Source: Sphingobacteriia bacterium 28-36-52 (GTDB lineage Bacteria > Bacteroidota > Bacteroidia > Chitinophagales > Chitinophagaceae). From it: 64,000 bases of DNA. Position 1 is the first letter of the stretch. Each line of letters begins with the position of its first letter. The stretch covers positions 186,001 to 250,000 of the forward strand of contig NCGN01000009.1 of assembly GCA_002281575.1 (NCBI GenBank), written 5' to 3'. Shown here piece by piece: positions 54,495 through 62,963 of this stretch. The notes below the pieces were generated by a model. It was not told the origin of the DNA, searched no databases, and saw nothing but the letters and a program-made list of their open reading frames with translations. Made by a program: the position numbers and the translations under genes.

Positions 54495-55538
54495 ATGTTT
54501 ACATTACTGGTAATCATCATAGTATTAGCTTTTATTTTTGACTACATCAATGGATTCCATGATGCAGCAAATTCAATTGCAACAATTGTTTCCACCAAAG
54601 TATTGACGCCTTTTCAAGCTGTAGTTTGGGCAGCTTTTTTTAATTTTACTGCATTCTTTATTTCAAAATATATTTTCAAAGAATTTGGAATTGGTAATAC
54701 CGTTGCTAAATGGGTGAATGCAGACTTTATTACTTTAGAAGTTTTAATGGCAGGAATTATGGCAGCCATCACCTGGAATTTAATCACTTGGTGGTTTGGA
54801 ATACCATCTAGTTCCTCTCATACCTTAATGGGTGGATTCATAGGCGCAGCATTAGCACATGCAGGTGGATTAACAGGGGAAGCGGGCGATGTAATTAACT
54901 ACGCTAAAGTTGTACCTACTTTTCTTTTCATCTTCTTTGCACCATTAATTGGAATGTTCATAGCATTTATAATTACCATTATCATTGTGCATTTATGCAA
55001 ACGATCCAATCCGTACAAAGCAGAGAATTGGTTTAAGAAATTACAATTGGTTTCTTCGGCAGCATTTAGTATAGGCCATGGAGGAAACGATGCGCAAAAA
55101 GTGATGGGAATCATTGGAGCTGCCATCATATTCTATGAAAAAAATACCAACGGAGTTGTCATGGATTTCAACACATTCGTGAACGCATACCCTTGGGTTC
55201 CATTCACCAGCTTTTTGTGTATTGGTATTGGTACCATGAGTGGTGGTTGGAAGATTGTAAAAACAATGGGAACAAAAATTACTAAGGTAACCCCGCTAGA
55301 AGGCGTTGCTGCAGAAACGGCGGGTGCAATTACATTATTTTTAACGGAGCACTTTAAAATACCTGTATCAACTACGCATACCATAACAGGAGCCATTATA
55401 GGTGTGGGTGCAACCAAACGTTTAAGTGCAGTAAGGTGGGGCGTTACCGTTAACTTACTTTGGGCATGGATCCTAACTATTCCTATTTCAGCATTTATTG
55501 CCGCTATTTTTTATGCAATTATTAAATTGATTGTATAA
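54495..55538 (+). CDS. pit: Inorganic phosphate transporter, Pit/PHO4 family
   Basis: The 347-residue membrane protein has about ten helices and the two inverted PHO4 repeats: FDYINGFHDAANSIATIVSTKVLTP (in parts) in the first half and IGHGGNDAQKVMGIIGAAI in the second, both with the GxND/GFHDxxN signatures; SSHTLMGGFIGAALAH and VSTTHTITGAIIGVG follow each. Pit imports metal-phosphate with protons or sodium. It is coupled to DUF47 and lies in the same direction as the PhoB/PhoR-like pair. Confidence 0.94.
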   Translation: MFTLLVIIIVLAFIFDYINGFHDAANSIATIVSTKVLTPFQAVVWAAFFNFTAFFISKYIFKEFGIGNTVAKWVNADFITLEVLMAGIMAAITWNLITWWFGIPSSSSHTLMGGFIGAALAHAGGLTGEAGDVINYAKVVPTFLFIFFAPLIGMFIAFIITIIIVHLCKRSNPYKAENWFKKLQLVSSAAFSIGHGGNDAQKVMGIIGAAIIFYEKNTNGVVMDFNTFVNAYPWVPFTSFLCIGIGTMSGGWKIVKTMGTKITKVTPLEGVAAETAGAITLFLTEHFKIPVSTTHTITGAIIGVGATKRLSAVRWGVTVNLLWAWILTIPISAFIAAIFYAIIKLIV

Positions 55539-55597
55539 AAATTTAAGCTTCTACAGTTGGCTTTTGCAGTATATTGCAGTAAAGAATAAACTTCAAT

Positions 55598-56638
55598 ATG
55601 GCAAAAATTTTGGTGACCGGTGGAACCGGATTTATTGGCTCACATACCATTGTAGATTTAATTGAAAATGGCTACGATGTAATCTCTATAGATAACTTTG
55701 CAAGGTCTACCACTATTGCCCTAGCTGGAATAGAAAAAATCACTGGTAAGAAAATCAAAAACTACACTGTCGATTTAAAAAACTTTGACGAAACAAGAGC
55801 TGTTTTCCAAGAAAATACAGATATCGCTGGAATTATTCATTTTGCTGCATACAAAGCCGTGGGCGAATCTGTTGAAGAACCATTAAGGTATTACGAGAAC
55901 AATATGTTTGGACTAATTAACCTACTAAAATGTGTTCAGGAGTTTTCGGTACCCAATTTTGTATTCTCTTCATCTTGTACAGTTTATGGCAATCCAGATG
56001 TAATTCCCGTTACCGAAAACACAGCAATTAAACCTGCAGAGTCTCCTTATGGAGCCACTAAACAAATGGGCGAAGTGGTTATTAAAGACTTTTCTAAAGT
56101 AGTTAATACCAACACTATTCTATTAAGGTACTTTAATCCGGTGGGAGCACATCCGTCTTGTTTAATTGGTGAACTACCTGTAGGTAAGCCTCAAAATTTG
56201 GTTCCTGCAATTACACAAACTGCAATAGGAAAGCTGCCGAAAATGTGGGTACACGGAAGTGATTACCCAACTAAAGACGGCTCTTGCGTAAGAGATTATA
56301 TACATGTGTCAGATATAGCACATGCACATACATTGGCCATACAATATTTATTGAATGGGAAAAATGAAACCAAATGCGACGTATTTAATTTGGGAACTGG
56401 AGATGGGGTAAGTGTGTTAGAAGCTATCCATACATTCGAGGAAGTAAGTAATGTAAAATTGAATTATGAAATAGGACCTCGCAGAGCTGGTGATGTAGTA
56501 GCTATTTATGCAAATAATGATGCAGCAGTTACTAAGCTAGGCTGGAAAATCAAATACGGAATAAAAGAAATGATGGAAACGGCTTGGAAATGGGAACTAA
56601 AATTGAAACAAGAAGCCGATCAAATTATCAATAACTAG
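55598..56638 (+). CDS. galE: UDP-glucose 4-epimerase
   Basis: GalE interconverts UDP-glucose and UDP-galactose. The 346-residue short-chain dehydrogenase/reductase has the NAD-binding GGTGFIGSH, IDNFARS, HFAAYKAVGESV, FSSSCTVYGNP, the YGATK catalytic Tyr-Lys, RYFNPVGAHPSCLIGE and DGSCVRDYIHVSDIAHAH. It provides precursors for surface polysaccharides. It is 60 bases after pit, probably a separate unit. Its stop overlaps that of the next convergent gene by four bases (CTAG). Confidence 0.95.
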   Translation: MAKILVTGGTGFIGSHTIVDLIENGYDVISIDNFARSTTIALAGIEKITGKKIKNYTVDLKNFDETRAVFQENTDIAGIIHFAAYKAVGESVEEPLRYYENNMFGLINLLKCVQEFSVPNFVFSSSCTVYGNPDVIPVTENTAIKPAESPYGATKQMGEVVIKDFSKVVNTNTILLRYFNPVGAHPSCLIGELPVGKPQNLVPAITQTAIGKLPKMWVHGSDYPTKDGSCVRDYIHVSDIAHAHTLAIQYLLNGKNETKCDVFNLGTGDGVSVLEAIHTFEEVSNVKLNYEIGPRRAGDVVAIYANNDAAVTKLGWKIKYGIKEMMETAWKWELKLKQEADQIINN

Positions 56639-57354
56639 GGCTGCTGTTCCGTTTTATTTAACAAAGCCAAACTATTATAAAAGGAAACAATTTTAACCAA
56701 ATCTGTTTCCTTTCTTATTTTAAGCCCTTCCCTACCAATATAACCTTTTACTTCATTTATCCAATCAGGGAACATCAATACCAAATCATCCACTTTTTTA
56801 ATCTGGTGCATTTCGTTATTAGCGAAAATATAAAAGTAGAATTGAGGTTCAAGCTTAAAGCTAACCCCTTGACCGTATTGCATTCGATCAGAAAAAGTGT
56901 AGTGTATATATTTAAGCAGCTTAGCATTCCCTTCAGCTAATACCTGATAAAAACTATTCCATCTCTGTTTATCAATTCTTGGAAATCCTGCTTGAAAAAC
57001 AGCCGCTTTTTTCCCTTCATTTAAAAATTCTATTCGCTTAACAGCGGCTGTTAAAACAATTAATTGTTGCTTTTCATTTTCAGTAAAAAGTTGGCTGTTG
57101 TATAAATTAAGTTTAAACTGATTCCCCTCAGTTACTTCCCCATTAAACAGTGTAATTCGTGCAGGAATAAAGTTGGAATTAAACCAAGGACTTCCTTCAT
57201 AAGGAATACCAGTAAAATTTCCATCAGAAAAATAGGAAGGATCCATATTAAAGCGGAAATAATAAACATTATAAGCACCTGCTAGCTGGGCGTTTGCAAA
57301 CTTGGGGAAACAAAAAAGAATAGCAATAAATATAAAAGTGACAACTAATCTCAT
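56635..57354 (-). CDS. Secreted protein of unknown function, paralogue of the neighbouring upstream gene
   Basis: The 239-residue product has a signal peptide (MRLVVTFIFIAILFCFPKFANAQ) and a globular domain I cannot name. It shares with the protein encoded upstream (57363-58034) the patterns GF..ID...WNSFYQVLAEGNAKLLKY versus FYQVLSDGKAKLL, RMQYGQG versus KMVYGTG, and a C-terminal LVKIVSFYNSLA versus LEKLFNYYNQLV. They are separated by eight bases, a tandem duplication that has diverged. It is likely periplasmic or attached at the cell surface. Confidence 0.68.
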   Translation of the reverse strand: MRLVVTFIFIAILFCFPKFANAQLAGAYNVYYFRFNMDPSYFSDGNFTGIPYEGSPWFNSNFIPARITLFNGEVTEGNQFKLNLYNSQLFTENEKQQLIVLTAAVKRIEFLNEGKKAAVFQAGFPRIDKQRWNSFYQVLAEGNAKLLKYIHYTFSDRMQYGQGVSFKLEPQFYFYIFANNEMHQIKKVDDLVLMFPDWINEVKGYIGREGLKIRKETDLVKIVSFYNSLALLNKTEQQP

Positions 57355-57362
57355 GAAAATAA

Positions 57363-58034
57363 CTACTTAACTAGTTGATTGTAATAATTAAATAATTTTT
57401 CTAAATCGGCCTGCCTTTTAAACTTAGTTTTCTCTTTTTTAATAAAAGCAGCCATTTCTGCAGACTTATCTTCCATTAAAGCCAAGAGATTTTCTTCTTT
57501 AGATACTTTAGTAATTTTAGAGCCGATTGATCCATAATAATTAATCAACTTATCAGTAGTAGTTACTGCTCCAGTGCCGTAGACCATTTTGGTTTCTGTT
57601 GCAAACTTGGTATCCATTAATAATTTGGCCTTGCCATCAGACAAAACCTGATAAAAATTATTTTGATTTAAATTATCTATTACATCAAACCCTTTTTCAA
57701 AAACAGTAATACTACCGTTGGGCATTTCAAATTCTATGCGATAAATAGGACTCACCACTTCCATATCAGCCCCGTCGGCCTCCATATAAAACAACCTGTT
57801 TTCTTGTAAAATCAGCTTATACTTTGCATCGCTCTTTAATTTTCCAGCTTTGGTATATAAAGAGGCTTTTAAATAGTCGGGATGAAATAAATAACTTGCA
57901 TTTTCAATACTAGCCGATTTAGACCGAATATCTAATCCATTAGCGTCTCTCAAGAAAATTCTAGTACCCACTTCTTGAGACATTATTGTATTGCTAACAA
58001 TTATGGAAGTAATTAAAAACAGTATTTTTTTCAT
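57363..58034 (-). CDS. Secreted protein of unknown function, paralogue of the neighbouring downstream gene
   Basis: The 223-residue product has a signal peptide (MKKILFLITSIIVSNTIMSQ) and the same fold as its neighbour: YLFHPDYLKASLYTKAGKL, IYRIEFEMPNGSITVFEKGF, NNFYQVLSDGKAKLL, MVYGTGAVTTTDKLI and EEKLFNYYNQLV-type end (residues ~208-222). The FYQVL-G-AKLL and YGxG motifs recur in both. I do not recognise a catalytic motif. It lies 19 bases after prfA on the same strand. Confidence 0.68.
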   Translation of the reverse strand: MKKILFLITSIIVSNTIMSQEVGTRIFLRDANGLDIRSKSASIENASYLFHPDYLKASLYTKAGKLKSDAKYKLILQENRLFYMEADGADMEVVSPIYRIEFEMPNGSITVFEKGFDVIDNLNQNNFYQVLSDGKAKLLMDTKFATETKMVYGTGAVTTTDKLINYYGSIGSKITKVSKEENLLALMEDKSAEMAAFIKKEKTKFKRQADLEKLFNYYNQLVK

Positions 58035-58053
58035 ACTGTTAAGTTAAGAAAGT

Positions 58054-59115
58054 TTATTGATTCGTCATCTTTTCTGCATTTTCTGCCATTTGCAATGCCT
58101 CAATAAATTCTTCTATTTCACCATTAATAACCGCGTCTAAATTATAAGAGGTAAGTCCAATTCTATGATCGGTAACCCTACCTTGCGGCCAATTATACGT
58201 TCTAATTTTAGCACTACGGTCTCCCGTACTCACCAATGTTTTACGTTGCCTTGAAATTTCATCCTCATGCTTTCGAACCTGTTCTTCGTATAATTTAGAA
58301 CGAAGCATGGTCATTGCTTTCTCTCTATTCCCCAACTGGGAACGCTCCGTTTGACAAACCACTACAACCCCTGTAGGAATATGGGTTAAGAAAACTTTCG
58401 TTTCAACTTTATTAACGTTTTGACCACCTGCTCCCCCGCTTCGAGCAGTTTCCATTTTCACATCACTTTCTTTCAATTCAAAATCAATTTCATCGGCTTC
58501 GGGCATAACAGCAACAGTAGCTGCTGAAGTGTGCACTCGACCTTGTGTTTCTGTATTGGGAACTCTTTGTACACGGTGTACGCCACTTTCAAATTTTAAA
58601 GTACCATATACATCTTCGCCTGTAACTTCTACTATTACTTCTTTATAACCGCCCACAGTGCCTTCACTTTCTGTAACGATGGCGGTTTTCCAACCTTTTT
58701 TAGAACAATAACGTAAGTACATCCCCAATAAATCACCTGCAAATAAACTGGCTTCGTCTCCACCAGTTCCAGCCCTGATTTCTAAAATGGCATTTTTATC
58801 GTCTTGAGGATCTTTAGGAATTAGTAGCTTGGTTAATTCCTTTTCCAATTCTTCTTTGCGTACTTCTAAATCAGGCAACTCCATTTTAGCCAACTCGCGC
58901 ATATCTTCATCTGAGCTATTTAAGCCCTCTTTGGCATATTTATGATCGGCCAATACCCTAATATATTCTTCATAAGGTTTTACAATCTTCTCAAGAGAAC
59001 GATACTCTTTGCTATAAACCCCAAATTCCTTTTGATTATTGATAATTTCAGGGTTGGTGAGCGCAATACCCACTTGATCAAATCTTGCTTTTATGGCTTC
59101 TAGCTTATTCAGCAT
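58054..59115 (-). CDS. prfA: Peptide chain release factor 1
   Basis: RF1 reads UAA and UAG stop codons and hydrolyses peptidyl-tRNA. The 353 residues contain an N-terminal helical domain, the tripeptide anticodon region with [21 protein letters not shown] (residues ~180-200, in parts; PNT is the PxT-type stop-recognition motif) and the catalytic [13 protein letters not shown] with GGQ. The PxT motif distinguishes it from RF2 (SPF), and no frameshift is present. The -7 element TACTTTTG lies 23 bases ahead. Confidence 0.96.
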   Translation of the reverse strand: MLNKLEAIKARFDQVGIALTNPEIINNQKEFGVYSKEYRSLEKIVKPYEEYIRVLADHKYAKEGLNSSDEDMRELAKMELPDLEVRKEELEKELTKLLIPKDPQDDKNAILEIRAGTGGDEASLFAGDLLGMYLRYCSKKGWKTAIVTESEGTVGGYKEVIVEVTGEDVYGTLKFESGVHRVQRVPNTETQGRVHTSAATVAVMPEADEIDFELKESDVKMETARSGGAGGQNVNKVETKVFLTHIPTGVVVVCQTERSQLGNREKAMTMLRSKLYEEQVRKHEDEISRQRKTLVSTGDRSAKIRTYNWPQGRVTDHRIGLTSYNLDAVINGEIEEFIEALQMAENAEKMTNQ

Positions 59116-59138
59116 ATACTAAATTCATTTTCGGACTG

Positions 59139-59146
59139 CAAAAGTA
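59139..59146 (-). promoter_or_regulatory. -7 promoter element of prfA
   Basis: Minus-strand TACTTTTG followed by CAGTCC is identical over 13 bases to the rsmA promoter region (78-85 and the five bases after it), and lies 23 bases from the prfA ATG. Confidence 0.6.
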
Positions 59147-59169
59147 CGGTTTTAGAAGGGTTTATACGC

Positions 59170-62130
59170 CTAGAAACGAAAGCTTATTCGGGTTCCTTTT
59201 CCCAATTCTGATATGATTTTAGCATCTAATCCAGCTTCACTAGCTCTATCTTGCATATTTTGCAGCCCGTATCCATCAGAGCTTTTTTTCATATCAAAGC
59301 CAATTCCATTGTCTTCAATAACCACTAATATAGGGTCATTAATAGCTATTTTTATGAAAATTTGAGTGCATTGAGCATGTTTCAAAGAGTTGGTTAATGC
59401 TTCTTGCATCATTCGCAACAAATGAATACTAACCCCAGGGCTCATCATTTTCTCTTGAATTATTTCTTCCTTAACGTCAATTTGAATAGAGGGATAATTG
59501 GGGGCAATTCTGTTTATTAAATTTTTAAACCGATCACTCAACGAAGTCATACTAATTTGTTGGTACTGCATTACCCAAATAGTTTCTCTAAGGGCACTAA
59601 CCATATCTTCTGCATTCCCTTTTAATTGATACATAGTTTCTGAACTATTGGAATCCATTTTTTCTAACTGGATAATATTTGATTTTATAGCTGCAGCATA
59701 AGCCCCTAAATGATCATGTAAGTCTCTAGAAATTCTTTCTCTTTCTTTATAAATCCCTTGTTCAACGGCAGCTTTTCGAAGCTGTTCTTGTATTTTTCTT
59801 TTAGTCAAAAATCGAATGAAAAAAACAATTCCCAACAATAAAAGAATACTAGCCGGAATAATGAAAAAGCTATTTTGCCAAATGGGAGGTTCCCGACTAA
59901 TATATAGCGTGCTTATTGATCCAAATTTCATTAAGGCAATATTTTCCGCTGCTCTAAATTCTAATTGCAATTTTTTATATGGCAAATTGGTAAAACTAAT
60001 TCTTCTATTGTTAGGTTGTAATGTTACCCACTGGTCAACTATTCCTAAACACCTATATTGATAAACAACTTTATCAGCATTGATAAAGCAAGGCGCAGAA
60101 ATTTCTAAAGAAATAGACTTGTCGTCAGCATCTAGTTGAAAGTGTTTGGTTATACTAACTGGTGAATAATTTATTGCTGCATCTGTAACAAAACATTTTA
60201 ACTGAATTGGAATTGGCCAAACGGTATTTGGATTAATCATTACCAATCCCTCAGAACTACCTAATAGTATATGACCCTTATTATTTTTAGCAATACTAGC
60301 CAATAAATAATCAGATGCAGGAACTCCGTTTTGTTCTGTTATTACATCTATTCTACCAGATTGTTGATTCAGCAAATTCATACCACTTGTAGTTGCTACC
60401 CAAATTCTATTATATGAATCTGCCATAATACCTGAAACAATATTACCAGATAACCCATTGGATTGATTATAAGAAGTGAATTTCCCATTGTCCCATTTAT
60501 AAATTCCATTACTTAAAGTAGCAATCCAAATATTACCTCTTTTATCTTCGGCACACCCAGTGATAATGGTTCTTTTGATATAAGGACTTTGATCGCTATC
60601 TGTTTTATAATGTATAATTCTAATCCCATTCTGGTCAAATACATCTATTCCTGCATTCGTGCTTACCCAAGTTCGTCCCTTACTATCAGTAAATGAATGA
60701 AGCACGTAAGAACCAGTGATTTGATTATTTACCAAAGAAGCTTCTGCATAATAACGAACAATTTGATTATTTATTAAATTCAAAATTATTAAACCAGATT
60801 TGGTAGCTATAAATAATTGGTTGCTCTTTTGATTAATATTTAAATGAAAAATGGTATTGTCTACCAATTTTTTATTTTGAACACTTGCCACTAATTCTGG
60901 AGCAGAAGAAGGATCAATTTTATAAAGTCCTTCATTTTCTATTGCAGCCCAAATACGTCCATTTTCACCCACCGCAAGTGCCCTAACTTTTTTTCGCACT
61001 ATTAATTTTGTTTGTTGGGTAATTGCAGTCTTTTTGTATAAACCAGAAATGGAAGCTACCCAGTCATTACCCAATGAATCTTGGGCATAAGCAAAAACTG
61101 TTTCCCGTTTATTTTCAGGTTGAAATAATTGAAAAGAGGATGAAGCAGGATTATAAAGTAAAGCACCATTATTGGCAAAACCAATCCAACTTAATCCAAA
61201 TGTATCATGATAAGTACACAAAACAGCATTAGATTGATTTAGCGATAAAGGCAATTGGCTAGATTTCCAAAAAAAAGGCTTAAAAGTCGAATCAATTTTA
61301 ATAATACCAGACAAACTAGAAACCCAAGCAATATTCTTTTGATCAAAAGAAATCTGGTTTATTTTTTCATTCAAAACAATACTATCCTTCAACCAACGGA
61401 ATTTTTTTGTGTCAAAAACCTGAATGGTTGGTTTTGATTCATTGGTTTCATTAACCACCCAAATTGCTTGATTTTGGTCATGGTATAAAGCAGTTGCAAC
61501 AAATGGTTGTTGATTATTTTGATGAGTGTCAAATATTTCTAAAAGCTTACCTGTGCTTGGGTGATATAAGTAGAATTGACCTTTGGAATATTTCCAAATA
61601 CCTTTTGCATTGGCAGTATAACAAGCATGATTATCTACATTTCCTGTTAACTTTTTAAAATACTTTGAGCGATGTTCCCATATAAAAAGTTGGCCCTCCA
61701 CTACTATAGCTAGATTGCCATTGCCAATTGGATAAATTTGATCAAATACATATTGAATTACTTTTTTCTTAGAAGGATCTGGGTGAATTCTTTCGAACTT
61801 TCCTTTGTTTAAATCCAATTTATTCAACCCATTTCTAGTACCTACCCAAATAGTTCCAGATCCATCCTCAGAAATAGCTGTAATATACTGATCGCTCAAA
61901 CTACTAGAGTCTGTTGGATTATGCTTGTACTGTTTAAATGACAACCCATCAAATCGATTCAAACCATCTTGCGTGCCCATCCAAACAAGGCCTTTGCTAT
62001 CTCTAAATATGGTCGTTACAGCATTTTGAGTCAGCCCATTTTTAATGGAATAAGGTAAAAATCCAGATTGACTATACCCCAAAAGGGCAAGTAATAATGG
62101 GATAATTAAACCGAATACCTTAAACTGCAT
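59170..62130 (-). CDS. Propeller-type sensor histidine kinase (HisKA_3)
   Basis: The 986-residue sensor has a signal peptide (MQFKVFGLIIPLLLALLGYSQ), about a dozen propeller repeats with the GLVWMGTQDGLNRFD / GTIWVGTRNGLNKLD pattern (~25-630), a Y_Y_Y-like Ig domain (~640-735; VVYQYRCLGIVDQWV), a membrane helix (FFIIPASILLLLGIVFFI), then a NarX-type dimerisation domain with the phospho-accepting His in SRDLHDHLGAYAAAIKS and HATPase_c (ALTNSLKHAQCTQI, EDNGIGFD, YGLQNMQDRA). It has no fused receiver or AraC domain, unlike hybrid sensors of polysaccharide loci. It is divergent from its LuxR-type regulator with a near-palindrome between. Confidence 0.92.
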   Translation of the reverse strand: MQFKVFGLIIPLLLALLGYSQSGFLPYSIKNGLTQNAVTTIFRDSKGLVWMGTQDGLNRFDGLSFKQYKHNPTDSSSLSDQYITAISEDGSGTIWVGTRNGLNKLDLNKGKFERIHPDPSKKKVIQYVFDQIYPIGNGNLAIVVEGQLFIWEHRSKYFKKLTGNVDNHACYTANAKGIWKYSKGQFYLYHPSTGKLLEIFDTHQNNQQPFVATALYHDQNQAIWVVNETNESKPTIQVFDTKKFRWLKDSIVLNEKINQISFDQKNIAWVSSLSGIIKIDSTFKPFFWKSSQLPLSLNQSNAVLCTYHDTFGLSWIGFANNGALLYNPASSSFQLFQPENKRETVFAYAQDSLGNDWVASISGLYKKTAITQQTKLIVRKKVRALAVGENGRIWAAIENEGLYKIDPSSAPELVASVQNKKLVDNTIFHLNINQKSNQLFIATKSGLIILNLINNQIVRYYAEASLVNNQITGSYVLHSFTDSKGRTWVSTNAGIDVFDQNGIRIIHYKTDSDQSPYIKRTIITGCAEDKRGNIWIATLSNGIYKWDNGKFTSYNQSNGLSGNIVSGIMADSYNRIWVATTSGMNLLNQQSGRIDVITEQNGVPASDYLLASIAKNNKGHILLGSSEGLVMINPNTVWPIPIQLKCFVTDAAINYSPVSITKHFQLDADDKSISLEISAPCFINADKVVYQYRCLGIVDQWVTLQPNNRRISFTNLPYKKLQLEFRAAENIALMKFGSISTLYISREPPIWQNSFFIIPASILLLLGIVFFIRFLTKRKIQEQLRKAAVEQGIYKERERISRDLHDHLGAYAAAIKSNIIQLEKMDSNSSETMYQLKGNAEDMVSALRETIWVMQYQQISMTSLSDRFKNLINRIAPNYPSIQIDVKEEIIQEKMMSPGVSIHLLRMMQEALTNSLKHAQCTQIFIKIAINDPILVVIEDNGIGFDMKKSSDGYGLQNMQDRASEAGLDAKIISELGKGTRISFRF

Positions 62131-62172
62131 ATAAGCTTTAAATTAATACATTTATTTTGAAGAACATTACAA

Positions 62173-62190
62173 ATACAGCATATGCAGTAT
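62173..62190. promoter_or_regulatory. Near-palindromic operator between the kinase and regulator genes
   Basis: ATACAGCATATGCAGTAT is symmetrical about its centre except for one mismatched pair (A/A). It sits 43 bases from the kinase ATG and 20 bases ahead of the first ATG of the regulator frame. Its 15-base core and flank, AAATACAGCATATGC (62171-62185), recurs exactly at 62897-62911. A LuxR-type dimer operator is the natural reading. Confidence 0.65.
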
Positions 62191-62225
62191 AGACTATTAG
62201 TATAATTAGGATGAACTTTAATTAC

Positions 62226-62897
62226 ATGATTCAAATTGGCATAGTAGACGACAAATCCCTTAATCGAAAAATGATTAGACAGAATTTGTATGGAATACCC
62301 AATATTGAAATTGTAATTGAAGCTGTAAACGGATTAGACTTTTTAGATAAAATAAAAGAAAAGCCTTCCAATCATTTACCCCAAGTAGTTTTGATAGATT
62401 TAGATATGCCAATATTGAATGGCATTGAAACCATTGCCATTGCTACCATACGTTTCCCATTGATTAAATTTATAGTATTAACTGTATTTGATGATGATGA
62501 AAAAATATTTGAAGCCATTAAAGCCGGTGCAGCTGGTTATTTATTAAAAGATGATGCTCCCGACATGTTAATTGATGCCATCAACAATGCATTCCATTTA
62601 AATGGAGCCCCAATGAGCCCTGCAATAGCTAGAAAAACACTAAAATGGTTAAAGCAAAGTAACCAACCATTTCCATCGAATCATTCAGCTTCAGATAATG
62701 TATTAAATGTTCTAACAGAACGTGAACAAGAAATTCTTAAACTTTTAGTAGAAGGTCAGGATTATAAAAAAATTGCAAGCACATTATTTATAAGCCCTCA
62801 AACGGTGCGAACTCATATCAGTAGAATCTATGAGAAACTGCATATCAATTCAAAAGCTCAGGCCATACAATTAGCCAACAAGTATAACCGGAACTAA
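62226..62897 (+). CDS. NarL/FixJ-type (LuxR-family) response regulator
   Basis: The 223-residue regulator has a receiver domain (~1-120) with IGIVDDKSLNRK, phospho-acceptor Asp in VLIDLDMPILNG (Asp58 by this start), VLTVFDDDE and LLKDDAPD, then a LuxR helix-turn-helix (~155-220) with LTEREQEILKLLVEG, KKIASTLFISPQTVRTHISRIYEKL in parts. An in-frame ATG at 62211 adds five residues; the later one matches family starts. It pairs with the divergent kinase. The palindrome at 62173 could be its autoregulatory site, that at 62898 a site for the downstream gene. Confidence 0.92.
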   Translation: MIQIGIVDDKSLNRKMIRQNLYGIPNIEIVIEAVNGLDFLDKIKEKPSNHLPQVVLIDLDMPILNGIETIAIATIRFPLIKFIVLTVFDDDEKIFEAIKAGAAGYLLKDDAPDMLIDAINNAFHLNGAPMSPAIARKTLKWLKQSNQPFPSNHSASDNVLNVLTEREQEILKLLVEGQDYKKIASTLFISPQTVRTHISRIYEKLHINSKAQAIQLANKYNRN

Positions 62898-62917
62898 AAT
62901 ACAGCATATGCTGTATT
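62898..62917. promoter_or_regulatory. Perfect 20-bp palindrome, candidate regulator operator
   Basis: AATACAGCATATGCTGTATT starts at the base after the regulator's stop codon and lies 46 bases ahead of the ATG of the following secreted-protein gene. It shares 15 bases with the near-palindrome upstream of the regulator. It lacks a U run and has no unpaired loop, which argues against a terminator, though it could also form a weak hairpin. Confidence 0.7.
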
Positions 62918-62963
62918 GTTTACCGCGTTCGACTACAATAGCTTCATTCAAAAATAATCAATC

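Noticed and set aside
59816-61658. Several small plus-strand open frames inside the propeller kinase gene
   Set aside because: They lie opposite clear propeller and kinase motifs and show no coding logic of their own.
62898-62917. Palindrome read as a terminator of the regulator gene
   Set aside because: It has no loop of normal size and no T run after it, and its core recurs upstream of the regulator where no terminator is needed.
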